Shown one piece after another: positions 16,454 through 25,835 of a DNA stretch of 64,000 nucleotides (positions within the stretch are counted from its first letter, which is position 1; every line of letters starts with the position of its first letter). The notes beneath the pieces were generated by a model that saw only the letters and a program-made list of their open reading frames with translations, was not told where the DNA came from and searched no databases. Source of the stretch: Lachnospiraceae bacterium (GTDB taxonomy: Bacteria; Bacillota; Clostridia; Lachnospirales; Lachnospiraceae); NCBI GenBank assembly GCA_022794265.1, contig JAAWEK010000024.1, forward strand, positions 1 to 64,000, written 5' to 3'. The position numbers and the translations under genes were made by a program.

Positions 16454-17107
16454 TTGAGCCTTAAAAGTGTAACAGGAAATATTGAAAAAGCAGTAATTGA
16501 GTTTGAAATCGACGGAACGAAACAAAGTGTTAGTGTTCAATATAATCCCGCCTCTGTTTCATTTTCCACTTATGCAAAGGAAACCCAATTGGATAACAGA
16601 GAAAGTAATGAAAATTCCTCAGAAAGTACTCATCAGAATACAAATACGGCAAGTACCAGTATGAGTATTGATTTAATATTTGATGATGTCAATAATTTCG
16701 ATGCTTTTATGAATGAAAAAATGATTTTATCTGCCGGAACAGCCGTTGCTGCTGTTTCCAAAATAAAAGGAGGGCGTTCGGAAATATCAAATATTTTTGC
16801 ATTTATTAATCTGTTAAATTGCAGTAATAACAGGCAGGTTACATTCTACTGGTCAGAGTTCAGCTTTCAGGGGGAGCTGATTAGTGCCAATACGGAATTT
16901 ACCATGTTTAATATAATGGGAAATCCCATACGGGGGAAGGTAAGCCTCAGCATACAGCAGGATTACAGCGATGAGGGAATCAGTAAAAATGAAAATGACC
17001 GGGCCTTTGATAAACTATTTGGTGGAGATATGTTTACCTCCTCCGAAACGGGTGCAGGCTCCATAAAAGACAAAGCAGGGAACCTGTTAAATTTAAATCT
17101 GCTTTAA
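16454..17107 (+). CDS. CIS tube-adaptor protein B, paralogue of the preceding gene
   Basis: A 217-residue protein with the same order of motifs as its neighbour: IEKAVIEFEIDGTKQSVSV, VQYNPASVSFSTY, MSIDLIFDDVNNFDAFMNEK, TFYWSEFSFQGELISANTEF and GNPIRGKVSLSI. It also lacks LysM. Start is TTG at 16454, supported by AAAGGAGGAAG at 16440-16450; no in-frame ATG occurs near. Tandem duplication implies that the two may form a mixed ring or successive layers above the hub. Confidence 0.8.
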   Translation: MSLKSVTGNIEKAVIEFEIDGTKQSVSVQYNPASVSFSTYAKETQLDNRESNENSSESTHQNTNTASTSMSIDLIFDDVNNFDAFMNEKMILSAGTAVAAVSKIKGGRSEISNIFAFINLLNCSNNRQVTFYWSEFSFQGELISANTEFTMFNIMGNPIRGKVSLSIQQDYSDEGISKNENDRAFDKLFGGDMFTSSETGAGSIKDKAGNLLNLNLL

Positions 17108-17132
17108 TAGAAATGGAAAGGATGGCAGTTTC

Positions 17133-18296
17133 ATGGGCAGTGAGTTTGATTATAAACAACTGAAACGAAATTATGATGATTTTTCTGCTCCGGTGGCTGA
17201 CATCATGATTAACAATATGAAGCTTTCTGAAAATAGATTTAACATTGTGGCTACGGATTTGGAGGTGGAACTGACCTGTGAGATGGAAGCATCGACGGCA
17301 GTGTTCCGTTTATATAATGTTTTTGATACGGAAAAAGAGGAATTCCGTATACAGGATATAAAAAAATACATATTCTTAGGCTCGGCAGTTTCAATTTCCC
17401 TGGGATACCGGGACGCAGTAAAAATGGTCTTTTCCGGTTATATTGCCAAGGTCAGTTTTCAGTATGAACCGGAGGATGTTCCATTTATAGAAATAACCTG
17501 CATGGATATAAAAGGGGTTATGATGGCAAGCAATTATTCCAGACAGCTGAAAGCAAAAACCTATTCGGAAGCGGTCAAAGAAATATTTCAGGCTGTTAAC
17601 TATGAAAAACTGAAAAATATCGGGGTGGTGGACAGCCGGATGAATATTCAGGATACACCGGATACAGCGGAAGCAAAACGTTCTTCCGACAAAAATAAGG
17701 AAACGGATGAAACCATGGAAATGGTGGCGGAAAGCGATTATGAATTTCTGGTAAAAGCCGCAAAAAAGTTTGGATTTGAAGCATATACAGCAGGAAATGT
17801 TTTTAACTTCATAAAAGCCATGTCAAATACTGTAGTTTTAATCGCCCTGCAGATTGGCAGGGGGATACTGGGTTTTGATATATCCTATGAAACCTCCGGA
17901 ATGGTAGAACAGGTGGAGGTCCGGGGGATGGATACAGGCAAAGGTAAAGTTATCAGCGCCAAAAAGAAATATCAGGGTAAGCTGTCCATTGGTAACAAGG
18001 CAAAACCGTTGATAAAAAATACCAGATATGTTTTTCTGGATGCGGGAATCCGTTCCCAAAGCCGGGCACAGGACAGGGCTGAGGCTTTAATGCAGGAAAT
18101 ATCCTGCCGTCTGGGGACGCTAAAAGCAGAATGTATCGGAATGCCGGAGCTGGTACCCGGACGGTTTGTGGAAATAAAGGGATTGGGAAAACCGGCGGCA
18201 AATACTTTTTACATCACAAAAGTGAGGCATGTTCTGAACGAAACAAACGGGTATCGGAGCATACTCTACGGAAAGGTGGACAGCCAGACGACATGA
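17133..18296 (+). CDS. CIS baseplate hub protein (gp27/VgrG N-domain, phage late-control D type)
   Basis: A 387-residue hub protein. Residues 15-110 (VADIMINNMKLSENRFNIVA then TDLEVELTCEMEASTAVFRL) and the middle (ESDYEFLVKAAKKFGFEAY near 200-220) match the gp27-like/phage late-control D fold that forms a trimer linking tube hexamers to the spike. The C-terminal part contains GRFVEIKGLGKPAANTFYIT, typical of the last hub barrel. Its stop overlaps the next start as ATGA. In many eCIS the hub and spike are one VgrG-like polypeptide; here they are split. Confidence 0.85.
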   Translation: MGSEFDYKQLKRNYDDFSAPVADIMINNMKLSENRFNIVATDLEVELTCEMEASTAVFRLYNVFDTEKEEFRIQDIKKYIFLGSAVSISLGYRDAVKMVFSGYIAKVSFQYEPEDVPFIEITCMDIKGVMMASNYSRQLKAKTYSEAVKEIFQAVNYEKLKNIGVVDSRMNIQDTPDTAEAKRSSDKNKETDETMEMVAESDYEFLVKAAKKFGFEAYTAGNVFNFIKAMSNTVVLIALQIGRGILGFDISYETSGMVEQVEVRGMDTGKGKVISAKKKYQGKLSIGNKAKPLIKNTRYVFLDAGIRSQSRAQDRAEALMQEISCRLGTLKAECIGMPELVPGRFVEIKGLGKPAANTFYITKVRHVLNETNGYRSILYGKVDSQTT

Positions 18297-19108
18297 GTGA
18301 ATTCTTTAATATATTCGACGATATTTCCAAAAAGCAGATATTAAAAACGGAAACCGGAGATTCCCGGATTTTCGGCGTTATGACGGGAATCGTTGCAAAA
18401 AATTATGACGGCGATATGCCGGGGCGGGTCTGTGTAACCCTTCCGGTCAGGGATACGGATGCCAATGAATTAAAGTGGGCCAGAACCGCCATGCCGTCCT
18501 CAGGCCCCAAATACGGTCATTATTTTCTGCCGGAAATCGGAGACCAGGTACTGGTGGCATTTGAACAGGGAAATATTGAAAAACCCTTTATCATAGGCTG
18601 TATTCCCAAAGACAACGATTCTTTTCTTCAGAAATCTGTGGATGAAAACAATCAAATCAAACGGATTATGACCAAAAACGGAAATACCATTCTTTTTGAA
18701 GATAATAATGAGGGAGACGGGGAGAAAGACAAGATAAAGATTGAAACGCCGAAACAGGCTCATACCGTTGTTCTGGACAATGAAAATAAGAAAATCGTAA
18801 TACAGGATAAAGAAAAAAAATGTCAGATTGAAATGAAGAGCGAAAATGGTGAAATTAATATAAAAGCCGGCAGCAAACTGACAATTGAAGTAGGAAATAA
18901 TATTAAAATAAAGATGAACGGTGAAAGCGGAGAAATAAAGATTGAGGCGGTAAAGCTGTCAGCAACGGCTTCTTCCAAGGTAAACATTGCTTCTGACGGA
19001 AGCGCAAAATTCAGCGGCAGTCAGACGATTATAGAGGCCTCTTCCGTACTGAAGGAAAACAGTAGCGGAATGGTGCAGATACAGGGAAGTCCCATCAAAA
19101 TAGGTTAG
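18293..19108 (+). CDS. CIS spike protein (gp5/baseplate V-like OB fold plus beta-helix)
   Basis: A 271-residue protein. Residues 25-110 form the OB-fold of gpV/gp5 proteins (IFGVMTGIVAKNYDGDMPG, then GHYFLPEIGDQVLVAFEQG). The remainder is a repetitive, charged beta-helix with alternating short strands (KDKIKIETPKQAHTVVLDNE, then GEINIKAGSKLTIEVGNNI) expected of a trimeric spike shaft. The DUF4280 protein encoded at 9007 would cap it. Start ATG 18293 overlaps the hub gene stop by four bases. Confidence 0.88.
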   Translation: MSEFFNIFDDISKKQILKTETGDSRIFGVMTGIVAKNYDGDMPGRVCVTLPVRDTDANELKWARTAMPSSGPKYGHYFLPEIGDQVLVAFEQGNIEKPFIIGCIPKDNDSFLQKSVDENNQIKRIMTKNGNTILFEDNNEGDGEKDKIKIETPKQAHTVVLDNENKKIVIQDKEKKCQIEMKSENGEINIKAGSKLTIEVGNNIKIKMNGESGEIKIEAVKLSATASSKVNIASDGSAKFSGSQTIIEASSVLKENSSGMVQIQGSPIKIG

Positions 19109-19174
19109 ACAGAAAAAAGTCACATAAGAGGTGTTCAATCACTTATTATTTATTAAAAGGAAGAAGGTTGTTTA

Positions 19175-19600
19175 GTGAGTATGGAGGAAAATCGCTTTTT
19201 GGGGCTGGGAATGAAGTTTCCGCCGCAGGTGAACAGGACAACGGGACGGTTTGCCGTTGCAGAGGGACTGGAAAGCGTAAAGGAGTCGGTATATATCATC
19301 CTGATGACACAGAAGACAGAGCGGATGTTTGCACCGGATTTTGGCAGCAGACTGCTGTCCTATACATTTATGGATACCAATAGAACGGAATTGAACATAA
19401 TGGCACGGGATTTGAAGGAAACCATATTGAAACAGGAACCCAGAATCTCAGGAGTGGATATTAATATCACACCGGATAATGCCAATGGACGGCTGATGGT
19501 ATATATTGATTATCTGGTTGCGGAAAGCCACACAAGGGATAATCTGGTGTTTCCGTTTTATTTGGATACGGTGGAGGAGCAGAGGGAAAATGGTAAATAA
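19175..19600 (+). CDS. gp25-like baseplate wedge protein
   Basis: A 141-residue protein of the gp25/lysozyme-like baseplate family (named for the fold relation, not for lysozyme activity). The key region is SVYIILMTQKTERMFAPDFG followed by SRLLSYTFMD. It carries the conserved pattern that nucleates sheath assembly at the baseplate. Start is GTG at 19175 with AAAGGAAGAAGG upstream; ATG 19181 is a second option. The next gene begins 11 bases before its end. Confidence 0.9.
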   Translation: MSMEENRFLGLGMKFPPQVNRTTGRFAVAEGLESVKESVYIILMTQKTERMFAPDFGSRLLSYTFMDTNRTELNIMARDLKETILKQEPRISGVDINITPDNANGRLMVYIDYLVAESHTRDNLVFPFYLDTVEEQRENGK

Positions 19601-22511
19601 CAGCTATGGAAATACAGAGGATATCCGGAAACGAATCCGGCATCTGGCCGAATCTTATACGCCGGAGTGGAAATTTGATGAGAAGAATCCAGATATGGGT
19701 TCGGTAATTGCCATGATTTATACGGACCAGACAGAAGACAATATGAAGCGGTTTCGTCAGGTTATGGATAAATACCGGACGGAATTGATTAATATGCTGG
19801 GAATTTCCCTGATGGCGGCCCGCCCCGCAAAATCGGCGGTGGTTATGAATCTGTTAGGGGATACCGTGGAAGGACGGGTGGTTCCAAAGGGCACCCGTCT
19901 GCTGGAAGAGGAAAACTCTGTTGTTTTTGAAACTCTTCATGATATTTGTGTGACAGGAGCAAAACTTACCCATATATTCCAGATATCCCAGCACCAGGGG
20001 AAAGTCATATCCTGCAGTCCCGGCGGGCCTGTTTCGGTTTTCAGTTTTTCCGGCAGCGAACCGGTCAGAAACCGGTTGATAATTTATCACAAAACCCTCT
20101 TTGCTGTGGATAACGATGAAATATTGCTACGGTTTTCATCGCTGCATGAACAGGAGAAGATGAATATCCGTTTTGACGATGAAAAAAAATATCGTTTTTA
20201 CTGTTATACACAGCATGGATTGGAGGCATTTGACGAAACCCTATGGGATGAGGGGATTATCCGGTTAAGAACCAAAGAAAAATGCGTGCCGGTGAAGATG
20301 GACGGCCGGCAGTATACGGCAATTGTTTTGGAGGCATTGCAACCGGTATTATCTCCTGTTGAATTAAAAAATATAGAAATATCCCTTTCCGGCAGCCGGG
20401 AAATCCCGGAATTTGTCTGTAATTCCTTTATGGATATGAGTTGTGACAAATTTACACCCTTTGGGGAAGAACTGGCATTGTATGCAGAATGTTATATCGG
20501 AAATGATAGAATATTTTCCAAAGCAGAGGCGTTGATTACGCTTACATTCCGGTTTGAAATGGAGGAAAATCGGGTAGGGTTTATACCTGTCCGGAGGGAG
20601 GAATCTCTTAAAATCATAAAACGAAAGCCTGAAAAAATATCGTATGACCGGGAGGCAGAGGCTTTTATTCAGGAAATTTCCCTGGAGTATTATAATGGAA
20701 AGGGATTTAAAAAATTAAACTGTATTTCCGGAGTGGAAACTATATTTTATCAGGAGGGCGGAGGAAGCGGCCGGATTCAGTTTATCTGTCCGGAAGATTT
20801 TTCTCCGTTCAGTGTTTTGGGAAATGAAGGTCTGTGTATCCGCATGCAGATTTTAAGAGCTGACAATTGCTATCTTCATCCATCCATTCATCACTATCCG
20901 GTAATAAAAGATTTAGAGATGTCATATTCCTATGAGGAACGGTATTTTGAACCTGATGGGATTATGAGATGCGCCGGCAGCCGGCAGAAAAACGGTATGG
21001 AACCCTGGGCGAGATGGAAGGGCAGAGGTTATATTCCGGCATTTCTTCCACTGCCCTATGACGGAACCGGCCTGTATCTGGGGTTTGACAAAAAACCAGA
21101 AGGGGGACCTGTAAGTCTGTTTTTTATGATAGATGAAAGCCGCAGCGTAATACCTCTCTCTCTTCGGTTTGAATATTCTTCTTTCCATGGATTTAAGCCG
21201 CTGAAGGTTTTGGACAATACAAATGGTTTTATTGATTCGGGAACATTAATATTTATGCCGCCGGAGGATTTTGCACGCTGTAACATAGAAGGAAGGGAAA
21301 ATTATTATATACGGATTCTGGATATGGGAAATACTGGTTTTAAAGAAGAAAGCTATTATCCGGTTATCAATCATATCTATTTAAATGCGGTTATGGTGGA
21401 AAACATTGAAACCATGGAAGAAGAGGAGTTCTACATCGACCGGGTTTCGGCTGGAATGAAGTTTCCGCTGAATGCCGGCAATATTCTGAATTGTCAGGTG
21501 TATGTCAATGAAATCAATAAATATACGCCGGCCCAGATGAAGGAAATGATAGCGGACCCAATGCGGAAGGTTAAGGCAGAGTATAACTATCTGGGAGAAA
21601 TCACGGAATTTTATGTTCTTTGGGAAGAAGTGGAGAATTTTTCCCGCTCGAAGGCCGGGGACAGGCATTATGTGATTGACCGTATGAACAATACCATTGA
21701 ATTTGGAGACGGAGTTCATGTAAAGATTCCCGAATATACGGCCGGAGCCGCATTCAGGGTGGTCGCCGGCTGCTGCAGAGGGGCGGAGGGCAATGTTAAC
21801 CCGGGAAGTATCACCCGGTCAGCTTCCAATCTGTTGTTTATCGGAGATATATTTAACCCGGTCCGGGGATATGGAGGCAGTGATATTGAAACGCCGGACA
21901 TGGCCCTGAACCGGGGCGCCGCTCTGCTGTCAGGCCGGCACAGACTGATTTCGGACCGGGACTATATCCGGGAGGTAAAATCTTTTTCCGGCAGCATTGA
22001 CCAGGTAAAGTGTGTTTGCGGCGAAAACGGTAGTATAAGTCTGGTGATTTTAATGAAGGATTTTGAAGAGGGTTCCTATTCTTTCCGCAATATCAGCCGG
22101 GAGCTAAAGAGGCATTTGCTGGAGCAGTGTGAACTGACGGTGAAACCGGAAGATTTAAATATCAGGGAGCCGGTATTTTTAAAAATATCCGTGGAGGTCT
22201 GGGCCGTGGCGGAACATATGAATGAAGCATTTGATATCCGGAATTTGTTGTCAGAGCGAATCCGCAGTTTTTTTCATCCGGTTTCCACGGGTCCTGGAAC
22301 AGGTCATGAAATCGGAGTGCTGCCGGGAGAACAGCAAATCATTACAATGCTTCATTCCGTTCCGTTTAACGGAAGGATTTCCCGTTTTACGGTAACTGCC
22401 TGTTATATGGATTCAGATGGTGAACATGAAACGGATATCAGCCGTATGCGGCAGAATCCTTTTATCGTGTGCATGAACGGAAACCATACCATTCATTTGT
22501 CGGAGGCATAG
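19590..22511 (+). CDS. Large baseplate J-like wedge protein 1 (Afp11-like)
   Basis: A 973-residue baseplate protein. Residues 5-90 are helical (NTEDIRKRIRHLAESYTPEW), followed by a beta domain with AVVMNLLGDTVEGRVVPKGT. The C-terminal third carries the J-like core: DGVHVKIPEYTAGAAFRVVA, GAEGNVNPGSITRS and LLSGRHRLISDRDYIREVKS, where turns after GA.GN and the DRDY motif are typical of gpJ/gp6. ATG 19590 overlaps gp25 by 11 bases. With the second J-like protein it should form the wedge dimers around the hub. Confidence 0.88.
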   Translation: MVNNSYGNTEDIRKRIRHLAESYTPEWKFDEKNPDMGSVIAMIYTDQTEDNMKRFRQVMDKYRTELINMLGISLMAARPAKSAVVMNLLGDTVEGRVVPKGTRLLEEENSVVFETLHDICVTGAKLTHIFQISQHQGKVISCSPGGPVSVFSFSGSEPVRNRLIIYHKTLFAVDNDEILLRFSSLHEQEKMNIRFDDEKKYRFYCYTQHGLEAFDETLWDEGIIRLRTKEKCVPVKMDGRQYTAIVLEALQPVLSPVELKNIEISLSGSREIPEFVCNSFMDMSCDKFTPFGEELALYAECYIGNDRIFSKAEALITLTFRFEMEENRVGFIPVRREESLKIIKRKPEKISYDREAEAFIQEISLEYYNGKGFKKLNCISGVETIFYQEGGGSGRIQFICPEDFSPFSVLGNEGLCIRMQILRADNCYLHPSIHHYPVIKDLEMSYSYEERYFEPDGIMRCAGSRQKNGMEPWARWKGRGYIPAFLPLPYDGTGLYLGFDKKPEGGPVSLFFMIDESRSVIPLSLRFEYSSFHGFKPLKVLDNTNGFIDSGTLIFMPPEDFARCNIEGRENYYIRILDMGNTGFKEESYYPVINHIYLNAVMVENIETMEEEEFYIDRVSAGMKFPLNAGNILNCQVYVNEINKYTPAQMKEMIADPMRKVKAEYNYLGEITEFYVLWEEVENFSRSKAGDRHYVIDRMNNTIEFGDGVHVKIPEYTAGAAFRVVAGCCRGAEGNVNPGSITRSASNLLFIGDIFNPVRGYGGSDIETPDMALNRGAALLSGRHRLISDRDYIREVKSFSGSIDQVKCVCGENGSISLVILMKDFEEGSYSFRNISRELKRHLLEQCELTVKPEDLNIREPVFLKISVEVWAVAEHMNEAFDIRNLLSERIRSFFHPVSTGPGTGHEIGVLPGEQQIITMLHSVPFNGRISRFTVTACYMDSDGEHETDISRMRQNPFIVCMNGNHTIHLSEA

Positions 22512-22525
22512 AAGAAGGTGAAAAA

Positions 22526-24691
22526 ATGTTAAATAGCGTAAATCTTGATGACAAAACTTATGAGGAACTGCGGCAGGAGGCGGTCGGCAGAATTCCCCTT
22601 TATTCACCGGAATGGACCAATTTTAATCAATCGGATCCGGGTATTACTATTCTGGAGGCATTAACTTCCTTTCAGCTGATGCAACAGAAGGCAATTAATA
22701 CCGTAACTCCGGCGGTGCAGATGAAGCTGCTGAAAATGGCGGGTTATGTACCGGAACCGGCGGGTTGCGCCAGGGTTCTGCTTGGAGTATCCAATCCGGA
22801 GCAAAAATTTAATCTCCCAATGAATCAGAAAATTTATGCAGGTGAAACCTGTTTTGAGACGGCAGAGGAAATTATTTATGATGGAGAGAAAATTCTGGGG
22901 GTATACATAGGAGACAGGGATTCCGGACAGATATCAGCCGGAAGGGATATTACAGAATTGGTCAGAACGGAATTACCCATAGGCTGTGAGATTTTTACGG
23001 ACCGGCCCGAAAGCGGCAGATATATGGATATTCTTTTAAGCGGGATTGGTCAAAAAGAGGAGTTAATCTTCTATATCTCGGCAGAGGAGCGGGTAAAGCG
23101 GAATCCGTTTTCGGATTATAATCGAAATCCTTTTGCCAGAGTGGTCTGGCAGGTGTGGACAACCGATGGATTTCGGCATGTTCCTGTGGAAAAAGTCTGT
23201 GACGAAACCTGCGGTTTTCTGGTCAGCGGAGAAATCAGAATTCAGATTTCCATGGAGGCGGCTGTATCCCGGCACTATGGAAAGGAAGGACATCTTTTAC
23301 GGGCATTTCTGGCAGAAGCGGATTATGATATTCCGCCGAAAATCCGCGCTATAAAAGGTTTTTTATTTGAAGCGTTTCAAAAGGACTCCCAGGGGATTAC
23401 TTATACGATTGATGGAAACAACTGGAAACCATTGAAAGTTTCGGCCTTTGGAGAAGACTATATGATATTTGAAGTTTATGGGGAATTACAGGACAGTGGT
23501 TATCAGAGCGTATACTGTATGGAGCAGGAGGACGGAGCCGGAAAGTATTATAAATATATTGAGATAGATTCCGAAACCGGGGATGAGATTATGGAACAGG
23601 GAAGGTTTTACAGAAAAATTCCGGCCGGAAACAACCGTTATCATTACTGTTTTAATAAAAATGGCAGTTATCATCCGGCAGAATGTCATAAATCCCTTCG
23701 AATCGTATGTTATGGGGAACAGGCTTTTTCCCGGAGATTTGTAGGAGATATCTGCGGATATGATAATCAGGTTTTTGAACTTTCCATTAAAAATATATTT
23801 GACAAAGATTTGTTAATGCTGGCAGAGTATGAAAACCGAAGGGGGGACATTGTTTACGATTTTATTCCGCCGGGGTTGACCGGTGATGAAGAATTAAATT
23901 TTATCCTGGTGGGGGATAGCGGTAAGGTTCTGGTTACAAATCCGGGAATATATGCCGGAGGCAGGCTTTATTTTGCCAATTTATCTGTGTATGCCGGTGC
24001 GGAGGGAAATGTGCGGGAGGAAAATGAATTTTTTATCCCGGACCATCCGAAGGCTGTATTTTTCAATCCCGCCAGGGGAAGGGGGGGAAGAAAAAAGGAA
24101 ACCGTCGAAGAATTAAAGAAGCGGTTTTCTGCGGATATGTTGTCTCCCGGTTGTGCCGTAAACCAGGAGGATTACCGCAGAATCGTTATGGAAACGCCGG
24201 GACTGGCGATTCATAAGGTTCGGGCGGCTATGGATAAAGAGGGCAGTAGCGTTTCCATTGCAGTAAAACCTTATGGTCTTTCGCTTATGCCGAAGTTATC
24301 TCAGGTCTATAGAGAAGAAATTATGAAATATATTGATGATAAAAGGCTGCTTACCACCAGAGTAAAACTTTGTTCGCCTGTGTATGTGCCGGTTAATGTC
24401 CACTGCGTTCTTTATGTTAAGAAATATGCAGAAACCTGTCAGAAAATGGCGGAGACGCTAATCAGAAAACAACTGGATCATACCGCAGACGGTCACGATT
24501 TTGGAGAAAAAATCATCTATGGAAATCTGTTCAGGGCCATAGAATCCTTGGAAGGTGTGGAGTATGTTTACAGTCTTTCCATAAAAACAGGAAAGAGCCA
24601 GCATGTGACCATGGCAGGCTATGACATTATCCCGGATGAGGATAGTCTTTGTTATCCGGGAGATATCGTTGTGGATACGAAATCAATTTAG
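22526..24691 (+). CDS. Baseplate J-like wedge protein 2 (Afp12-like)
   Basis: A 721-residue protein with the same architecture as the previous one: N-terminal LVDD-like start (NSVNLDDKTYEELRQEAVGR), YSPEWTNFNQSDPGITILEA near 30-50, and a C-terminal J-like core with VYAGAEGNVREENEFFI, RGGRKKETVEELKKRF and VNQEDYRRIVMETPGLAI. ATG 22526 is chosen for the GAAGAAGGTG site; it starts 14 bases after the previous stop. The two J-like proteins are distant paralogues, as in Afp/PVC systems. Confidence 0.88.
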   Translation: MLNSVNLDDKTYEELRQEAVGRIPLYSPEWTNFNQSDPGITILEALTSFQLMQQKAINTVTPAVQMKLLKMAGYVPEPAGCARVLLGVSNPEQKFNLPMNQKIYAGETCFETAEEIIYDGEKILGVYIGDRDSGQISAGRDITELVRTELPIGCEIFTDRPESGRYMDILLSGIGQKEELIFYISAEERVKRNPFSDYNRNPFARVVWQVWTTDGFRHVPVEKVCDETCGFLVSGEIRIQISMEAAVSRHYGKEGHLLRAFLAEADYDIPPKIRAIKGFLFEAFQKDSQGITYTIDGNNWKPLKVSAFGEDYMIFEVYGELQDSGYQSVYCMEQEDGAGKYYKYIEIDSETGDEIMEQGRFYRKIPAGNNRYHYCFNKNGSYHPAECHKSLRIVCYGEQAFSRRFVGDICGYDNQVFELSIKNIFDKDLLMLAEYENRRGDIVYDFIPPGLTGDEELNFILVGDSGKVLVTNPGIYAGGRLYFANLSVYAGAEGNVREENEFFIPDHPKAVFFNPARGRGGRKKETVEELKKRFSADMLSPGCAVNQEDYRRIVMETPGLAIHKVRAAMDKEGSSVSIAVKPYGLSLMPKLSQVYREEIMKYIDDKRLLTTRVKLCSPVYVPVNVHCVLYVKKYAETCQKMAETLIRKQLDHTADGHDFGEKIIYGNLFRAIESLEGVEYVYSLSIKTGKSQHVTMAGYDIIPDEDSLCYPGDIVVDTKSI

Positions 24692-24710
24692 GAGGAAAGG
24701 CAGGTTTGGG

Positions 24711-25835
24711 ATGGCTTATACGTTTAAAAATTATACGGTTCGGAAAAGTAAGATAGAAAACAGTGATTACCGGGGATTTGTTCTGAAGGAAAACGGAAGG
24801 CTTGTGACAACCCGGGACGGACAAAGGCATATATTGTTTTTACAATATATTGACAGCGGGGAAACGGATTTGGAGTGGGGCAGATTAAAAGTTGATGCGT
24901 CCATGGAGGGGGAAATGGTTCTTTCCATTCAGGCATTTGCAGTCAACCGGTTGGATTACCGGAAGGAAAATTGTATTGTCAACCTGGAAGAGTTAATATT
25001 GTCCCGGGAAAGAAGTACGGAAGAAAAGGAAATTTATTTTTCCGGGACAGATTTTTGGGGTTCAAAAAAATTTTTTGGCTGCGAAGATGTATTATTATAT
25101 GGAATAAAGGGACGGTATTTGTGGCTGTGTATCGAGCTGATTGGGACAGGAACGGCCTCTCTCAATAGTATCAACGTGGATTCGCCGGGAGATATTATGC
25201 TGGATGTTTTTCCGGAAATATATCGGGAAAAAGATTCGTTTTTACACAGGTATCTGTCGGTTTTTTCTTCTGTTTTTATGGATTTGGAATATAAAATAGA
25301 AGGAATACATAATGAGATGGATTTAGAAACAGCCAGCGCTGATATGCTGAAGATGTTCGGCGAATGGATGGGGTTGAATCTGTCTGGCAGTTTCCTCAGT
25401 GAAGAGAAATTAAGGTCACTGTTAATCCGGCTGCATTCTTTTAACCGGATGAAGGGAACGAAACAGACGGTACTGGGTCTGACAGAAATTCTGCTGGGGG
25501 AGCCTGCTCTGCTGGTAGAGCGGAATCTGCTGGAACATGGGGACAGGAGGATGTATGATGACTTATACGGGAGCAGTCCCTATGATATAACATTATTGAT
25601 AAACGGCAGGGCCGACGAACAGAAACAATCCTGTTTATTATTTTATCTGAAGCAGTTTATTCCGGTCAGAAGCCGGGTAAAAATAGTATTTTTAAATCAT
25701 TGCTGTAATCTGGATTCCTATTGTTATCTGGACATGAATGCGGCGGTTTATTCCGGGGTTCCCGGGGCGGCGGACGAGGGACAGGGGTTAGATGAAAATT
25801 TTATTGTATATAAAGGAGGATTATATGAATCTTAA
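24711..25835 (+). CDS. gpI-like baseplate/tail protein
   Basis: A 374-residue protein. Residues 1-165 form a beta-rich N-terminal domain (YTFKNYTVRKSKIENSDYRG) not recognised elsewhere. Residues 170-340 match phage tail protein I: LDVFPEIYREKDSFLHRYLS, FGEWMGLNLSGSFLSEE, and FNRMKGTKQTVLGLTEILLG. gpI-type proteins bind the J-like wedge and anchor fibres. No fibre gene follows; the beta-rich N-terminal domain could serve as receptor-facing part, which is inference. Start ATG 24711 follows AGGAGGAAAGG. The STAS gene begins 11 bases before its stop. Confidence 0.85.
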   Translation: MAYTFKNYTVRKSKIENSDYRGFVLKENGRLVTTRDGQRHILFLQYIDSGETDLEWGRLKVDASMEGEMVLSIQAFAVNRLDYRKENCIVNLEELILSRERSTEEKEIYFSGTDFWGSKKFFGCEDVLLYGIKGRYLWLCIELIGTGTASLNSINVDSPGDIMLDVFPEIYREKDSFLHRYLSVFSSVFMDLEYKIEGIHNEMDLETASADMLKMFGEWMGLNLSGSFLSEEKLRSLLIRLHSFNRMKGTKQTVLGLTEILLGEPALLVERNLLEHGDRRMYDDLYGSSPYDITLLINGRADEQKQSCLLFYLKQFIPVRSRVKIVFLNHCCNLDSYCYLDMNAAVYSGVPGAADEGQGLDENFIVYKGGLYES

